A DNA stretch of 64,000 bases. Origin: an uncultured Anaerolineae bacterium. Its GTDB lineage: Bacteria; Chloroflexota; Anaerolineae; Anaerolineales; Villigracilaceae. Every line of letters begins with the position of its first letter. Within the stretch, counting starts at the first letter, position 1. The stretch is from NCBI GenBank assembly GCA_903875215.1, contig CAIQVH010000010.1, forward strand, positions 107,141-171,140, given 5' to 3'. A model generated the notes under the pieces. The model searched no databases. It was not told the DNA's origin and worked only from the letters and a program-made list of their open reading frames with translations. Below are positions 8,892 through 16,212 of this stretch, one piece after another. Position numbers and translations under genes: made by a program.

Positions 8892-9968
8892 TCACCGGCC
8901 AGGAGCGGCACAGGAAGCTCGTTTGATAAGATCGACTCGCTGCGGAATTGGATCAACAACCGTTTCGCCATTGATCATCTTCATCAGGAGTTGGGCAGCT
9001 GTCTGTCCCAGGCGGTAGGAGGGTTGCGACAAAACCGTCAGGGGCGGAGAAAACAACGGCGCCCAATCATGGTCATCAAAACTGATTAGTGAAATGTCTT
9101 CGGGGCAAGCCAAACCGCATTCGCGAATGGCGTACAGCGCGCCCAGGGTGAGCTGGTTACTGGTCACAAAGAGCGCGGAGGGCCTGCGGGGTGAACGCAG
9201 CAGCACCTGTAAAACTTCGTAAGCGGAACGCATCCCGGGACGGTGCGAGGTGGGACGCACGATCGGCACCGAGTGCTGCGCATCCGACTGGATGCCGTAA
9301 AAGTGCGGGTCAGCGCGGATCACCAGTTCCCTATCCACCGGTAGACCGGCTTCCTGCAGGGCGCGTTCCCAACCCTGCAAACGGTCATGCTGGGTAGTGA
9401 TGGCATCATAATGAATCAGGCAGGCAATGCGTTCGTGACCGAGACTGATCAGGTAGCGAATCGCCTGGTAGGCACCATCTTCATTGTTGACGCCGACCAT
9501 TGGCGCCATTAAGTCGGGGCTGCGCCGGTCGAGTTGGACGATTGGGATGCCACTCTCAGCCATGGCCAGCAAATTCTCATTGCGAGTGCCGGTCGGGGCA
9601 ATGATCAGGCCGTCGATCTGCTGGGAGGCCAGCAGGCGCAGACAATCATCCTCGCGCTGGGGAATTTCATCGGTGTTATTTAAGATGACGTTGTAGTGAG
9701 ATGTCAAAAAGACATCTTCGATACCACGAACGGCGGCTGTAAAAAATGGATTGGAAATATCGGAAATGACCAACCCTATTTTTCGCGTGATGTTGGTGAC
9801 CAGACTGCGCGCCAGCGCATTGGGCCGGTAACTCAGGGCTTTGATGGCCTCCAGCACCTTCTGTTCTGTCTCAGGGCTCACAAAGCGCGTCTTATTGACA
9901 ACGTGTGAGACCGTTGCAATTGAGACACCGGCGAGCCGGGCGACATCCATGCTGGTGGGTTTGGGCAC
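8892..9968 (-). CDS. LacI-family transcriptional regulator (first)
   Basis: The 358-residue protein starts at GTG (9968) with AGAGG five bases upstream. The N-terminal LacI helix-turn-helix reads MDVARLAGVSIATVSHVVN, followed by the hinge helix SYRPNALARSLV. The effector domain (about residues 60-345) is a periplasmic-binding-protein-like sugar sensor: IGLVISDISNPFFTAAVRGIEDV, GLIIAPTG, VQLDRRSP, HERIACLIHYDAITTQHDRLQGW and the C-terminal DISLISFDDHDWAPLFSPPLTVL. It has its own consensus promoter with palindromic operators over the transcription start, so autorepression is likely. The regulated sugar is unknown. It sits between the DeoR operon and the nucleotide-sugar operon. Confidence 0.93.
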   Translation of the reverse strand: MPKPTSMDVARLAGVSIATVSHVVNKTRFVSPETEQKVLEAIKALSYRPNALARSLVTNITRKIGLVISDISNPFFTAAVRGIEDVFLTSHYNVILNNTDEIPQREDDCLRLLASQQIDGLIIAPTGTRNENLLAMAESGIPIVQLDRRSPDLMAPMVGVNNEDGAYQAIRYLISLGHERIACLIHYDAITTQHDRLQGWERALQEAGLPVDRELVIRADPHFYGIQSDAQHSVPIVRPTSHRPGMRSAYEVLQVLLRSPRRPSALFVTSNQLTLGALYAIRECGLACPEDISLISFDDHDWAPLFSPPLTVLSQPSYRLGQTAAQLLMKMINGETVVDPIPQRVDLIKRASCAAPGR

Positions 9969-10040
9969 ACAAGCCTCTTTTTCAAAAAAGGATGCTTCCG
10001 AACTTATAAAATTTGGCTAACAATAAAGATTTTGGGGGAC

Positions 10041-10096
10041 GTAAGCGCTTGCGTAAGCGCTTACGCAATATTAACATAACGCTGACAGACTGTCAA
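10041..10096 (-). promoter_or_regulatory. Promoter of the first LacI gene with two overlapping LacI-type operators
   Basis: On the minus strand, TTGACA (10091-10096), a 17-base spacer and TAATAT (10068-10073) form a near-perfect sigma-70 promoter. Immediately downstream is the perfect 16-bp palindrome GCGTAAGCGCTTACGC (10051-10066), overlapping by two bases a second half-conserved copy, GTAAGCGCTTGC (10041-10052). The AAGCGCTT core is typical of LacI/GalR operators. The position over the start site suggests autorepression. Confidence 0.75.
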
Positions 10097-10136
10097 TAAG
10101 CAAATTTCGAATAGTAACCCAACCAAACAATCTCCC

Positions 10137-11189
10137 CTACCCGGCGCGAATTTTCTCAAATTCGGTGCGTACCAGTTCCGCAGAAAAGCGCAAATAGTCA
10201 TCTTTGCTGAAGGTCAGCATGTTGCCGGTCAGCTCGAACCAGGCGAAGCCGCTCGTCCAGCTCGAATGGCGATAGGTGCCCTGTCGCCGCCGCTCAAAGC
10301 CATAGATCCGCCCCGGAGTAAATAATAAGTTATACGAAGTTTTGTCGCGGCTGTGGATTTCTTTCATCCAGACCCAGGCCGTTTGCCAGCTTTCGAACAC
10401 TTTACAGGGCAGCGGATACTCATCCGCCCCCCCATTGTGTCGCCAGTTCTGCCAGCTGACCGGCATCCCGCGTGGTTCGATAAAGGTCTGGAAATGCAGA
10501 TGGTTGACAGAGGCGAAGGTGCCCAAGGAGTTGTACCCCAGCCCAAAGCCGGGCAAATGATCCGCCAGAGAAGCGATCGCATCCCAGGCCCAGGCCAGCA
10601 GTTCGTCATCAAGAAATTGGCGCAGCTTGCGCTCCGGCTCAAGCAAAAGCAGGGAATGCAGCCGCGCAAACGGATATTTGTTGTACAACAAACAGGCCGA
10701 CTTGCCCGCCAACTTTCCGCACCAGAAGCTTTCCCGCTCCAGGATGCGCGTATCGTAATAAAACGTCCGTTCGTTGAATGGACTTGAGATGGATGGAACG
10801 GGATGCACGGCTGAACGTTGGGGCCGGAAAGAACGCAGTTGATTAAACTGCACATTCCAGGGACCAACCTGGCGGTGCTCGGTAACTTGCAGCTGATCCA
10901 GACCAATCAGCGCGATTTTCAGGAAAACCAGCAAGTCCTCGGCGTATCGGTCATTGAACAGGCGTCCATGCGAAAGAAAATCCGCACAGACGGCGCGCAG
11001 GCGCAGGTAAGAGGCATTCAAAGCGGGTTCCAGCGCGCTCAAAACCTGGCTGTTGAAATAGGCATTGGCACAAACCAGCACAAACGCGCCCAGACCAAAA
11101 TCGGGCGCGTTTTCTTCCTCGCGCAACAATAAAGCCAGTTTACGCTGGTAAGCCTCCCAAAAGGCTGGTTCGGAAGTAAAAATTGTCAT
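10137..11189 (-). CDS. VTC2-like GDP-hexose (GDP-L-galactose-type) phosphorylase, HIT superfamily
   Basis: The 350-residue protein carries GYNSLGTFASVNHLHFQ (residues 218-234). This closely matches the plant/animal GDP-L-galactose and GDP-D-glucose phosphorylase signature (GYNSLGAFATINHLHFQ), including the HxHxQ motif whose central His would be guanylylated. Further family-like stretches are GPWNVQFNQLR (about 110-119), LLYNKYPFARLHSLLLL (about 168-184) and YNLLFTPGRIYGFERR (C-terminal third). Such enzymes split GDP-hexose with phosphate, giving GDP and hexose-1-phosphate. It is the last gene of an operon headed by a GDP-mannose 3,5-epimerase-like enzyme, which fits GDP-L-galactose as substrate. 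An annotation as a DUF4922 or ATP-adenylyltransferase-like protein is possible. Fold and catalytic motif are seen; the substrate is inferred. Confidence 0.75.
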   Translation of the reverse strand: MTIFTSEPAFWEAYQRKLALLLREEENAPDFGLGAFVLVCANAYFNSQVLSALEPALNASYLRLRAVCADFLSHGRLFNDRYAEDLLVFLKIALIGLDQLQVTEHRQVGPWNVQFNQLRSFRPQRSAVHPVPSISSPFNERTFYYDTRILERESFWCGKLAGKSACLLYNKYPFARLHSLLLLEPERKLRQFLDDELLAWAWDAIASLADHLPGFGLGYNSLGTFASVNHLHFQTFIEPRGMPVSWQNWRHNGGADEYPLPCKVFESWQTAWVWMKEIHSRDKTSYNLLFTPGRIYGFERRRQGTYRHSSWTSGFAWFELTGNMLTFSKDDYLRFSAELVRTEFEKIRAG

Positions 11190-11219
11190 ATTCTGTCCGG
11201 AAACAATAAACGATAAGCC

Positions 11220-12044
11220 CTAAAAGCCACGCAGATCGGTAGACTGGCGACGCGGCAGGCCAGGCGCGGGAGTGCGCTGCAGCACAATATATTCCAGATG
11301 ATTCTCGGCGCTGAAGGCGCGTTTTTCGGGCTTGTCGCCTTCGGCGTTGACGGCATAAGCATCGATGCCCACGCGCTCGATCTCCGGCTCGGCATCCATC
11401 CAACCGTGCCCGCTGGTGATGAGCGCCTCCTTCACATAACGGATGGCTTGCACCATGTAACGGCGTTCGGCTTCCGGAAAGAGCGGATGGCCCTCGCCTT
11501 TGAGCAGGCGCAGGTTGGCGTCATGCCCCACCCCAACATACAAATCACCCAGTCCGGCCACTTCTTCGAAAAAGCGGACATGCCCGGAGTGCAGCCAATC
11601 GAAACAACCGGTGACGATGACCTTCTTGCGGCTGCTGGCGGGATAATGCTGCGCCGGACTCCAGGCCGGGAACACGCTCAGGCTGGCTTCGGGGATGACG
11701 ACATATTCGAGGCCATGGGACTGACAAAACGCCCGTTTCGCAGGGTTATCCGCCGCTTGATCGACCACCCACACTTCCGGCTGGATGCCGCTTAGGCAGG
11801 GCAGAGCATCAGCCTCGACAGCCTCATCCGGGCAGATTTCCACCGTGCTGACGTAACGAATGGCGTTCAACAGATACAGGCGCTCGTCCAGCGGGAATTT
11901 GGGGGCGTGACCTTCCAGCCGTTCAGCGGTCACATCGGACCACAGGCGCACACACAGCGCGCCCAGTTTGGCGGCCTCTTCCAGAAAACGGATGTGGCGC
12001 GAGCGCAGGTTGTCAAAGCTACCGGTGACGAAGACGTTTTTCAT
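11220..12044 (-). CDS. Tandem cytidylyltransferase-fold protein, first domain degenerate
   Basis: The 274-residue protein consists of two homologous nucleotidyltransferase-like domains. Domain 2 (about 138-260) starts VIVTGCFDWLHSGHVRFFEE with an intact HSGH (152-155), the HxGH motif that binds the nucleotide phosphates. Domain 1 (1-125) starts VFVTGSFDNLRSRHIRFLEE; here HxGH is replaced by RSRH (14-17), so it is probably not catalytic. Both domains then share an ERxYLLNAIRYV/ERRYMVQAIRYV motif. Related enzymes transfer CMP or AMP to phosphorylated sugars or alcohols (for example the HldE nucleotidyltransferase domain). The gene overlaps the kinase stop by four bases (ATGA) and sits in the nucleotide-sugar operon. 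A role in activating a sugar-1-phosphate is inference. Confidence 0.75.
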   Translation of the reverse strand: MKNVFVTGSFDNLRSRHIRFLEEAAKLGALCVRLWSDVTAERLEGHAPKFPLDERLYLLNAIRYVSTVEICPDEAVEADALPCLSGIQPEVWVVDQAADNPAKRAFCQSHGLEYVVIPEASLSVFPAWSPAQHYPASSRKKVIVTGCFDWLHSGHVRFFEEVAGLGDLYVGVGHDANLRLLKGEGHPLFPEAERRYMVQAIRYVKEALITSGHGWMDAEPEIERVGIDAYAVNAEGDKPEKRAFSAENHLEYIVLQRTPAPGLPRRQSTDLRGF

Positions 12045-12823
12045 AAGCGCACGCGCACCTTCAAAGCGCCCGGCACGGGCTGATCAGAAATTACATACAA
12101 ATAGCCTCCGCCGCAGCCGGAATACATTGCCCCGGCGTAGCGCGACTGGTAGTAACGCATCAGGCCGACCAGATCCACGCTCAGCGCCGGGTGGCGCACG
12201 GTGTGTGGCAGGAGCGTTTCCCAGCAGAGCATGCATTCGTTGAAGGAAGCGCCCAACGCTCTGGCATCCCTGTCGAGGATGGCAGTGTAACAATCACGGC
12301 CGCTCTGCCCCAGCCGCCGCACCCATTGCGGGTCCAGGTTCTTGACTCCCAGCGGGGAATAACCCGCCGGGCGCTGATTAACCGGCAGAACGTGCAGCAC
12401 GTTTTCCAGCCAGGCGGCCACCACCGGATCCGTGTTGGACTCAACGTGAGCGGGAAAATAGCCGTCGTCCACACTGGCGTCATAGTCCAGGCGATTGACG
12501 CCCGGATAAATCAGCCCGGCCATATCCTGTGAACCGGACGGGGCGGTTTTGCCCTTATTTTCAGCCTGGTACAACTCGCGGACCAGGCTGGCCGGCTCAC
12601 GGGGGGGAAATGAATCCCCCCACAGGCGCAAGGCAACCTTGCGGGTGCTGGTTCCCATCCCGCAGCGATCCATCCAATAAAAATCCGGTTCCAACCCCAC
12701 CACCACCATGGAACCGGGCGGCGTGGGGTTGAGACGCGAGACGAAGGGCTGGTCGATCCAGCCGCCAGCCAGCGCGGCGCGGTACGGAATGCCGCCGATG
12801 ACGCGGCGCAGGTCGTTTTCCAT
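12041..12823 (-). CDS. GHMP-superfamily sugar kinase, divergent
   Basis: The start at 12823 (MENDLRRVIGGIPYRAALAG) was chosen because it lies one base after the epimerase stop and because sequence further upstream is only an out-of-frame reading of that gene. The 260-residue protein has the GHMP N-terminal strand PYRAALAGGWIDQPF (13-27), a glycine loop CGMGTSTRK (54-62) in place of the usual GLGSSSA, the SGSQDMAGLIYPGVNRLDY stretch (96-114) like the GxQD...GG motif of heptose and fucose kinases, and the C-terminal glycine loop GAMYSGCGGGYLYVI (231-245). It is shorter than typical members (about 320). Its neighbours make a hexose or heptose 1-kinase role plausible. The altered ATP loop leaves activity uncertain. 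Confidence 0.7.
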   Translation of the reverse strand: MENDLRRVIGGIPYRAALAGGWIDQPFVSRLNPTPPGSMVVVGLEPDFYWMDRCGMGTSTRKVALRLWGDSFPPREPASLVRELYQAENKGKTAPSGSQDMAGLIYPGVNRLDYDASVDDGYFPAHVESNTDPVVAAWLENVLHVLPVNQRPAGYSPLGVKNLDPQWVRRLGQSGRDCYTAILDRDARALGASFNECMLCWETLLPHTVRHPALSVDLVGLMRYYQSRYAGAMYSGCGGGYLYVISDQPVPGALKVRVRL

Positions 12824-12824
12824 C

Positions 12825-13892
12825 TTAGCCGGGCAGGGCGACGGGAGCTTCGGTGACAACGCGCTTGCCAGCCTTGCGGTCATCATACTGGCTCTTGATC
12901 CAGTTGTAAGTCTTCTCCATGCCAGCGCGCAGGGTGGTGGACGGTTCCCAATCGAGCACTTCCTTGATGAAAGTGTTGTCGCTGTTGCGCCCGGCCACGC
13001 CCTTGGGGGCATCCAGTTTGTAGTGGCGCTCGAGTTTGACGCCCGCGATGTCCTCGACCATGCTGACAAGCTGGTTGATGGAGACCAGTTCGGCGGAGCC
13101 GAGGTTGATCGGTGTGGCAATCAGGTCTTCGCAGTGCGTGATCTGGTCAATGCCGAAGGTGCAGTCGTCGATATACATGAAACTGCGCGTCTGCGAGCCA
13201 TCGCCCCAGATTTCGATGGCGCCGGAGCCGCTGTCGATGGCCTCGATCACCTTGCGGCTGATGGCCGCCGGAGCCTTCTCGCGCCCGCCGTACCAGGTGC
13301 CGTTCGGCCCGTAGACGTTGTGGAAGCGCGCGATGGCGGTTTTCATGCCGCGTTCGGCATAATATTCCTCGCAGAACATTTCGCTGACCAGCTTTTCCCA
13401 ACCGTAGCCGCGTTCGGCCATGGCGGGGTAAGCGTCGCTCTCTTTCAGCGCCACCACGTTCGGATCCGTTTGCAGCGTGGTGTTATACGCGCAGGCCGAA
13501 GATGAGAAAAAGTAACGCTGCGTCCCGGCGCGATAGGCGGCTTCCAGCAGGTGCGTATTGATCAAAATCGAGCGCAGGCACTCAACGCGAAAGCGCTCGA
13601 TGAAGCCCATCCCGCCCATATCCGCGGCCAGGTTGTAGACCTCCACCGCCCCTTCCACGGCGCGGATGGCGTTTTCGTTCTCGCTCAAATCCATGCACAG
13701 CACTTCCGTGCCGGGCACGCGCTGGTACCACTGCGGCAGCGGTTTCTTATCCACGGCGCGGATATTGGTAAAGCCCTGCTCGTGAAAGCGGCGCACCAGC
13801 GACCCGCCGATAAATCCGCCCGCGCCCGCGACCAAAATCAGGTCGTTTTTTTTCAAATCCGGGCTGGTGGAAGCAATAACATTTGTTTTCAT
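12825..13892 (-). CDS. GDP-mannose 3,5-epimerase-like short-chain dehydrogenase/epimerase
   Basis: The 355-residue extended SDR is strikingly close to plant GDP-mannose 3,5-epimerase. It has the Rossmann GAGGFIG (23-29), NLAADMGGMGFI (87-98), SSACAY with catalytic Cys134, YGWEK (Tyr163, Lys167), RFHNVYGPNGTWYGGREKAP (189-208, including the second catalytic Lys206) and IWGDGSQTRSF (228-238). Cys, Tyr, the two lysines and the GGREKAPAA loop are the distinguishing residues of this enzyme, which converts GDP-D-mannose to GDP-L-galactose (and GDP-L-gulose). The start has AGGAG six bases before ATG. It is the first gene of the four-gene operon, 23 bp downstream of a candidate LacI-type operator. 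Other NDP-sugar epimerases lack this motif set. Confidence 0.85.
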   Translation of the reverse strand: MKTNVIASTSPDLKKNDLILVAGAGGFIGGSLVRRFHEQGFTNIRAVDKKPLPQWYQRVPGTEVLCMDLSENENAIRAVEGAVEVYNLAADMGGMGFIERFRVECLRSILINTHLLEAAYRAGTQRYFFSSSACAYNTTLQTDPNVVALKESDAYPAMAERGYGWEKLVSEMFCEEYYAERGMKTAIARFHNVYGPNGTWYGGREKAPAAISRKVIEAIDSGSGAIEIWGDGSQTRSFMYIDDCTFGIDQITHCEDLIATPINLGSAELVSINQLVSMVEDIAGVKLERHYKLDAPKGVAGRNSDNTFIKEVLDWEPSTTLRAGMEKTYNWIKSQYDDRKAGKRVVTEAPVALPG

Positions 13893-13915
13893 GATTTTCT
13901 CCTATTGAGTGATTG

Positions 13916-13929
13916 TGATACCGGTGCCA
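13916..13929. promoter_or_regulatory. Candidate LacI-type operator before the nucleotide-sugar operon
   Basis: TGATACCGGTGCCA differs at two positions from the perfect palindrome TGGTACCGGTACCA found at the promoter of the adjacent LacI gene. It lies 24 bp before the epimerase start. The match suggests that the second LacI protein controls both itself and this operon. Confidence 0.55.
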
Positions 13930-13976
13930 AAATGAAGTTAACGATGGACCATGGATGATGGTCTGTCGTCTATGGT

Positions 13977-14978
13977 TTACCGTTTGATAACCGATTTCCG
14001 CTCGACGATTTCGACCGGCAAAACAACTTCCTGCGGAGCCTGCGCCCCGTCACCTGCCAACCGTTTAATCAGCAGATTCGTCGCCTCGCGGCCCATCTCG
14101 TACGCCGGTTGGGCAGCCACCGTCAAAAAGGGATCCAGCAGCAGCGAAGCGGGAAGATCGTCAAACCCGACCACCGAAATCTCCTCCGGCACGCGGATCC
14201 CGGCTGCGCGCAGGGCTTGCATCATCCCGATGGCGATGAAGTTATTCCCGGCAAAAATCGCCGTCGGGCGCGGCTGAGCCGCCAGCGCCTGGCGTACCAT
14301 GTCCTGTCCGCTCTGGATGGTGAACGCGCCATAAAAGACACTTTCAGCGTCTGAATCGAGGCCCGCTTCGCGCAGCGCCCGGCGATAACCCGTGACCCGG
14401 TCGGTGGCGGTAGCAACGTGCTCCGGCCCGGTCAGCAGCGCAATTTGACGGTGACCACGCTCCAGCAGCAGACGAGTCAACTGGTAGGCGCCGCTCTCCG
14501 AATCGCAGCGTACCGCATCAGCCAGCGGCTGCGATAGGCGCCGGTCGAGCACCACCAGCGGCACCTTAAGCATTTGCACGCGCTGAATATCCTCCAGGTC
14601 ATCCCGCGCCGGGACGAGCAAGACACCATCGACGCGCTTTTGCAGTAAGGCCGTCAGGTATTCTTCCTGTTTTTGCGGGGATTCATCGGTATTGCACAAG
14701 ATGACGTGATAACCGGCCTCGCTGGCGGCATCCTCCACCCCACGCGCCACCGTCGTCCAGAAGGGATTGGTGACATCCGTCAATACCAGCGCCAGCATGC
14801 CGGTCTGCTTCCAACGCAAACTCTGCGAGAGCGAATTGGGCACATAGCCCAACTGGCTGACCGCCGCTTCCACCTTCTGACGTGTTTCCGCGCTGATATA
14901 GCCCGTGTTGTTGATCACACGCGAAACTGTTATCGGGGCAACACCTGCCAGTTTGGCTACTTGTCGAATGGTCGTCAT
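13977..14978 (-). CDS. LacI-family transcriptional regulator (second), adjacent to the nucleotide-sugar operon
   Basis: The ATG at 14978 (MTTIRQVAKLAGVAPITVSR) is preferred. A more upstream GTG would read through the operator and start-site region of the promoter. The 333-residue protein has a standard LacI helix-turn-helix (VAKLAGVAPITVSRVIN), hinge (GYVPNSLSQSLR) and sugar-sensing core: LVLTDVTNPFWTTVARGVEDA, GVLLVPARDD, HRQIALLTGPEHVATATDR, PTAIFAGNNFIAIGMMQALR and EISVVGFDDLPASLLLDPFLTV. The gene runs in the same direction as the epimerase operon and ends 84 bp before it. Matching palindromes lie at both promoters. The effector is unknown; a sugar or nucleotide sugar of the pathway is a reasonable guess. 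Confidence 0.93.
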   Translation of the reverse strand: MTTIRQVAKLAGVAPITVSRVINNTGYISAETRQKVEAAVSQLGYVPNSLSQSLRWKQTGMLALVLTDVTNPFWTTVARGVEDAASEAGYHVILCNTDESPQKQEEYLTALLQKRVDGVLLVPARDDLEDIQRVQMLKVPLVVLDRRLSQPLADAVRCDSESGAYQLTRLLLERGHRQIALLTGPEHVATATDRVTGYRRALREAGLDSDAESVFYGAFTIQSGQDMVRQALAAQPRPTAIFAGNNFIAIGMMQALRAAGIRVPEEISVVGFDDLPASLLLDPFLTVAAQPAYEMGREATNLLIKRLAGDGAQAPQEVVLPVEIVERKSVIKR

Positions 14979-14981
14979 ATA

Positions 14982-15028
14982 TGGTACCGGTACCAGAGAG
15001 TATAACACAAATCCAAAGAGTGATGCAA
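14982..15028 (-). promoter_or_regulatory. Promoter and palindromic operator of the second LacI gene
   Basis: On the minus strand, TTGCAT (15023-15028), an 18-base spacer and TATACT (14999-15004) form a promoter. The perfect 14-bp palindrome TGGTACCGGTACCA (14982-14995) lies directly downstream and ends three bases before the ATG codon. The transcript would have a very short leader, and bound repressor would cover the start site. This supports autorepression and the start chosen for the gene. Confidence 0.7.
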
Positions 15029-15124
15029 TAACATCCGGCGGGCTTGACGAAGTGTCCTGGCTGTGGATAATTCAAAAATCCCCTGCCGCTTGAGGCAGGA
15101 TGCCCACTGACAGAAAGGCCTGAC

Positions 15125-15637
15125 ATGCACATCTCTGAAGCCATCCGCACCAAACGCGCCGTGCGCGAATTTAACGGTCAACCCATCCCCGAAGCCGACC
15201 TGCTCGAGGTGGTCAATGCCGGCCGCCACGCCCAGTCATCCAAGAACAGCCAGCCCTGGCACTTTATCGTCATCCGCGATAAGGCCACCCTGCAAGCCTT
15301 ATCCACCTGCGGAACCTGGGCCGGGCATCTCGCCGGGGCCGCTTTTGCAGTCGCAATCCTGACCCCCGATCCGGCTGAGAAATTTCAGACGATGTTCGAT
15401 GCGGGCCAGAGTGCCGCCTATATGCAGATCGCCGCCTGGGAGCTGGGAATCGGCTCCTGCCCGGCCTCCATTTACCAACCCGAAAAAGCCCGCGAAATTC
15501 TCGGCTTCCCAGCTGACCTGCACCTGCGCATCATGCTGTCTTTTGGCTACCCCGCCCAGGCCAGCCAACTCACCGCCGCGCCTCAGAAAGGGGGCCGCAA
15601 GCCGCTGCAGGATCTGCTACACTGGGAACACTGGTAA
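15125..15637 (+). CDS. Nitroreductase-family FMN-dependent oxidoreductase
   Basis: The 170-residue protein has the nitroreductase fold. IRTKRAVREFNGQPIPEADL at the N terminus contains the FMN-phosphate-binding Arg/Lys. SSKNSQPWHFIVI binds the flavin ring, and WELGIGSCPASIY is the usual central helix. Members are homodimeric NAD(P)H-dependent flavoproteins acting on nitroaromatics, quinones or enones; the physiological substrate cannot be predicted. It is divergent from the LacI gene. Its leader contains a small hairpin (CCTGCC/GGCAGG at 15082-15099). It is somewhat short for the family (typically 170-220). Confidence 0.88.
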   Translation: MHISEAIRTKRAVREFNGQPIPEADLLEVVNAGRHAQSSKNSQPWHFIVIRDKATLQALSTCGTWAGHLAGAAFAVAILTPDPAEKFQTMFDAGQSAAYMQIAAWELGIGSCPASIYQPEKAREILGFPADLHLRIMLSFGYPAQASQLTAAPQKGGRKPLQDLLHWEHW

Positions 15638-15749
15638 CTGCAGCTCCCGCCAAACGCCGCTGGTTCCATATCCCCCATTTTGTGGATTTATTATGGAGAA
15701 CACCCTGGAAGGTATATCAAGGTGCCAGTGATTCTGATACACTGACATT

Positions 15750-16148
15750 ATGACACCTTTAACCGTAAACCTGATTGGCTGGGCCGGAGTAGTCCTTGTC
15801 CTTCTCGCGTACGGACTCTTGTCCGTTGCATATATTGATGGCAATTCCAGGATCTACCAATGGCTGAATGTGGCCGGAGCTGGCATGCTGGTCGTCAACT
15901 CCGCCTATTTGGGCGCCTATCCTTCCGTCGGCGTAAACGCCGCCTGGGCCGGCATTGCTGCGGCCATGCTGGTGCGCTTGTGGTGGCGCGGAGAAAACGC
16001 CCCGATGCGAATGGCAAACAAGCGTTCCCGCCCCAACCTGCCGCAGCGGCTTCAATTGACATATGCCGCCCTAAAAAATAAACGGCGCGAACTCGCATTA
16101 GTTCTTCAGCAGGTTCAAAAGGAGCAAAACCGCGCAAAAAGAAGGTAA
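15750..16148 (+). CDS. CBU_0592-type small membrane protein with basic C-terminal tail
   Basis: The 132-residue protein has three hydrophobic segments in the first 90 residues (LIGWAGVVLVLLAYGLLSV; WLNVAGAGMLVVNSAYLGAY; AAWAGIAAAMLVRLWW). It matches the pattern of the CBU_0592-like domain, whose function is unknown. The remaining 40 residues are strongly basic (KNKRRELALVLQQVQKEQNR) and probably form a cytoplasmic helix. A shorter relative without this tail is encoded at 18255-18494, on the other side of the acyl-CoA synthetase gene. Confidence 0.75.
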   Translation: MTPLTVNLIGWAGVVLVLLAYGLLSVAYIDGNSRIYQWLNVAGAGMLVVNSAYLGAYPSVGVNAAWAGIAAAMLVRLWWRGENAPMRMANKRSRPNLPQRLQLTYAALKNKRRELALVLQQVQKEQNRAKRR

Positions 16149-16212
16149 AAATCTTTGGATTGGGAGACAGCCGTGCTACAATACCGGCACATTCTGAAAC
16201 CCTTCCAGTCCC

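Noticed and set aside
12824..13120. Longer GHMP-kinase frame starting at 13120
   Set aside because: The extra 99 codons overlap the epimerase gene out of frame and read like noise. The ATG at 12823, one base after the epimerase stop, fits the operon.
15082..15099. CCTGCC/GGCAGG hairpin upstream of the nitroreductase gene
   Set aside because: It is a short six-base stem; no gene ends here and no riboswitch pattern is visible, so no function can be supported.
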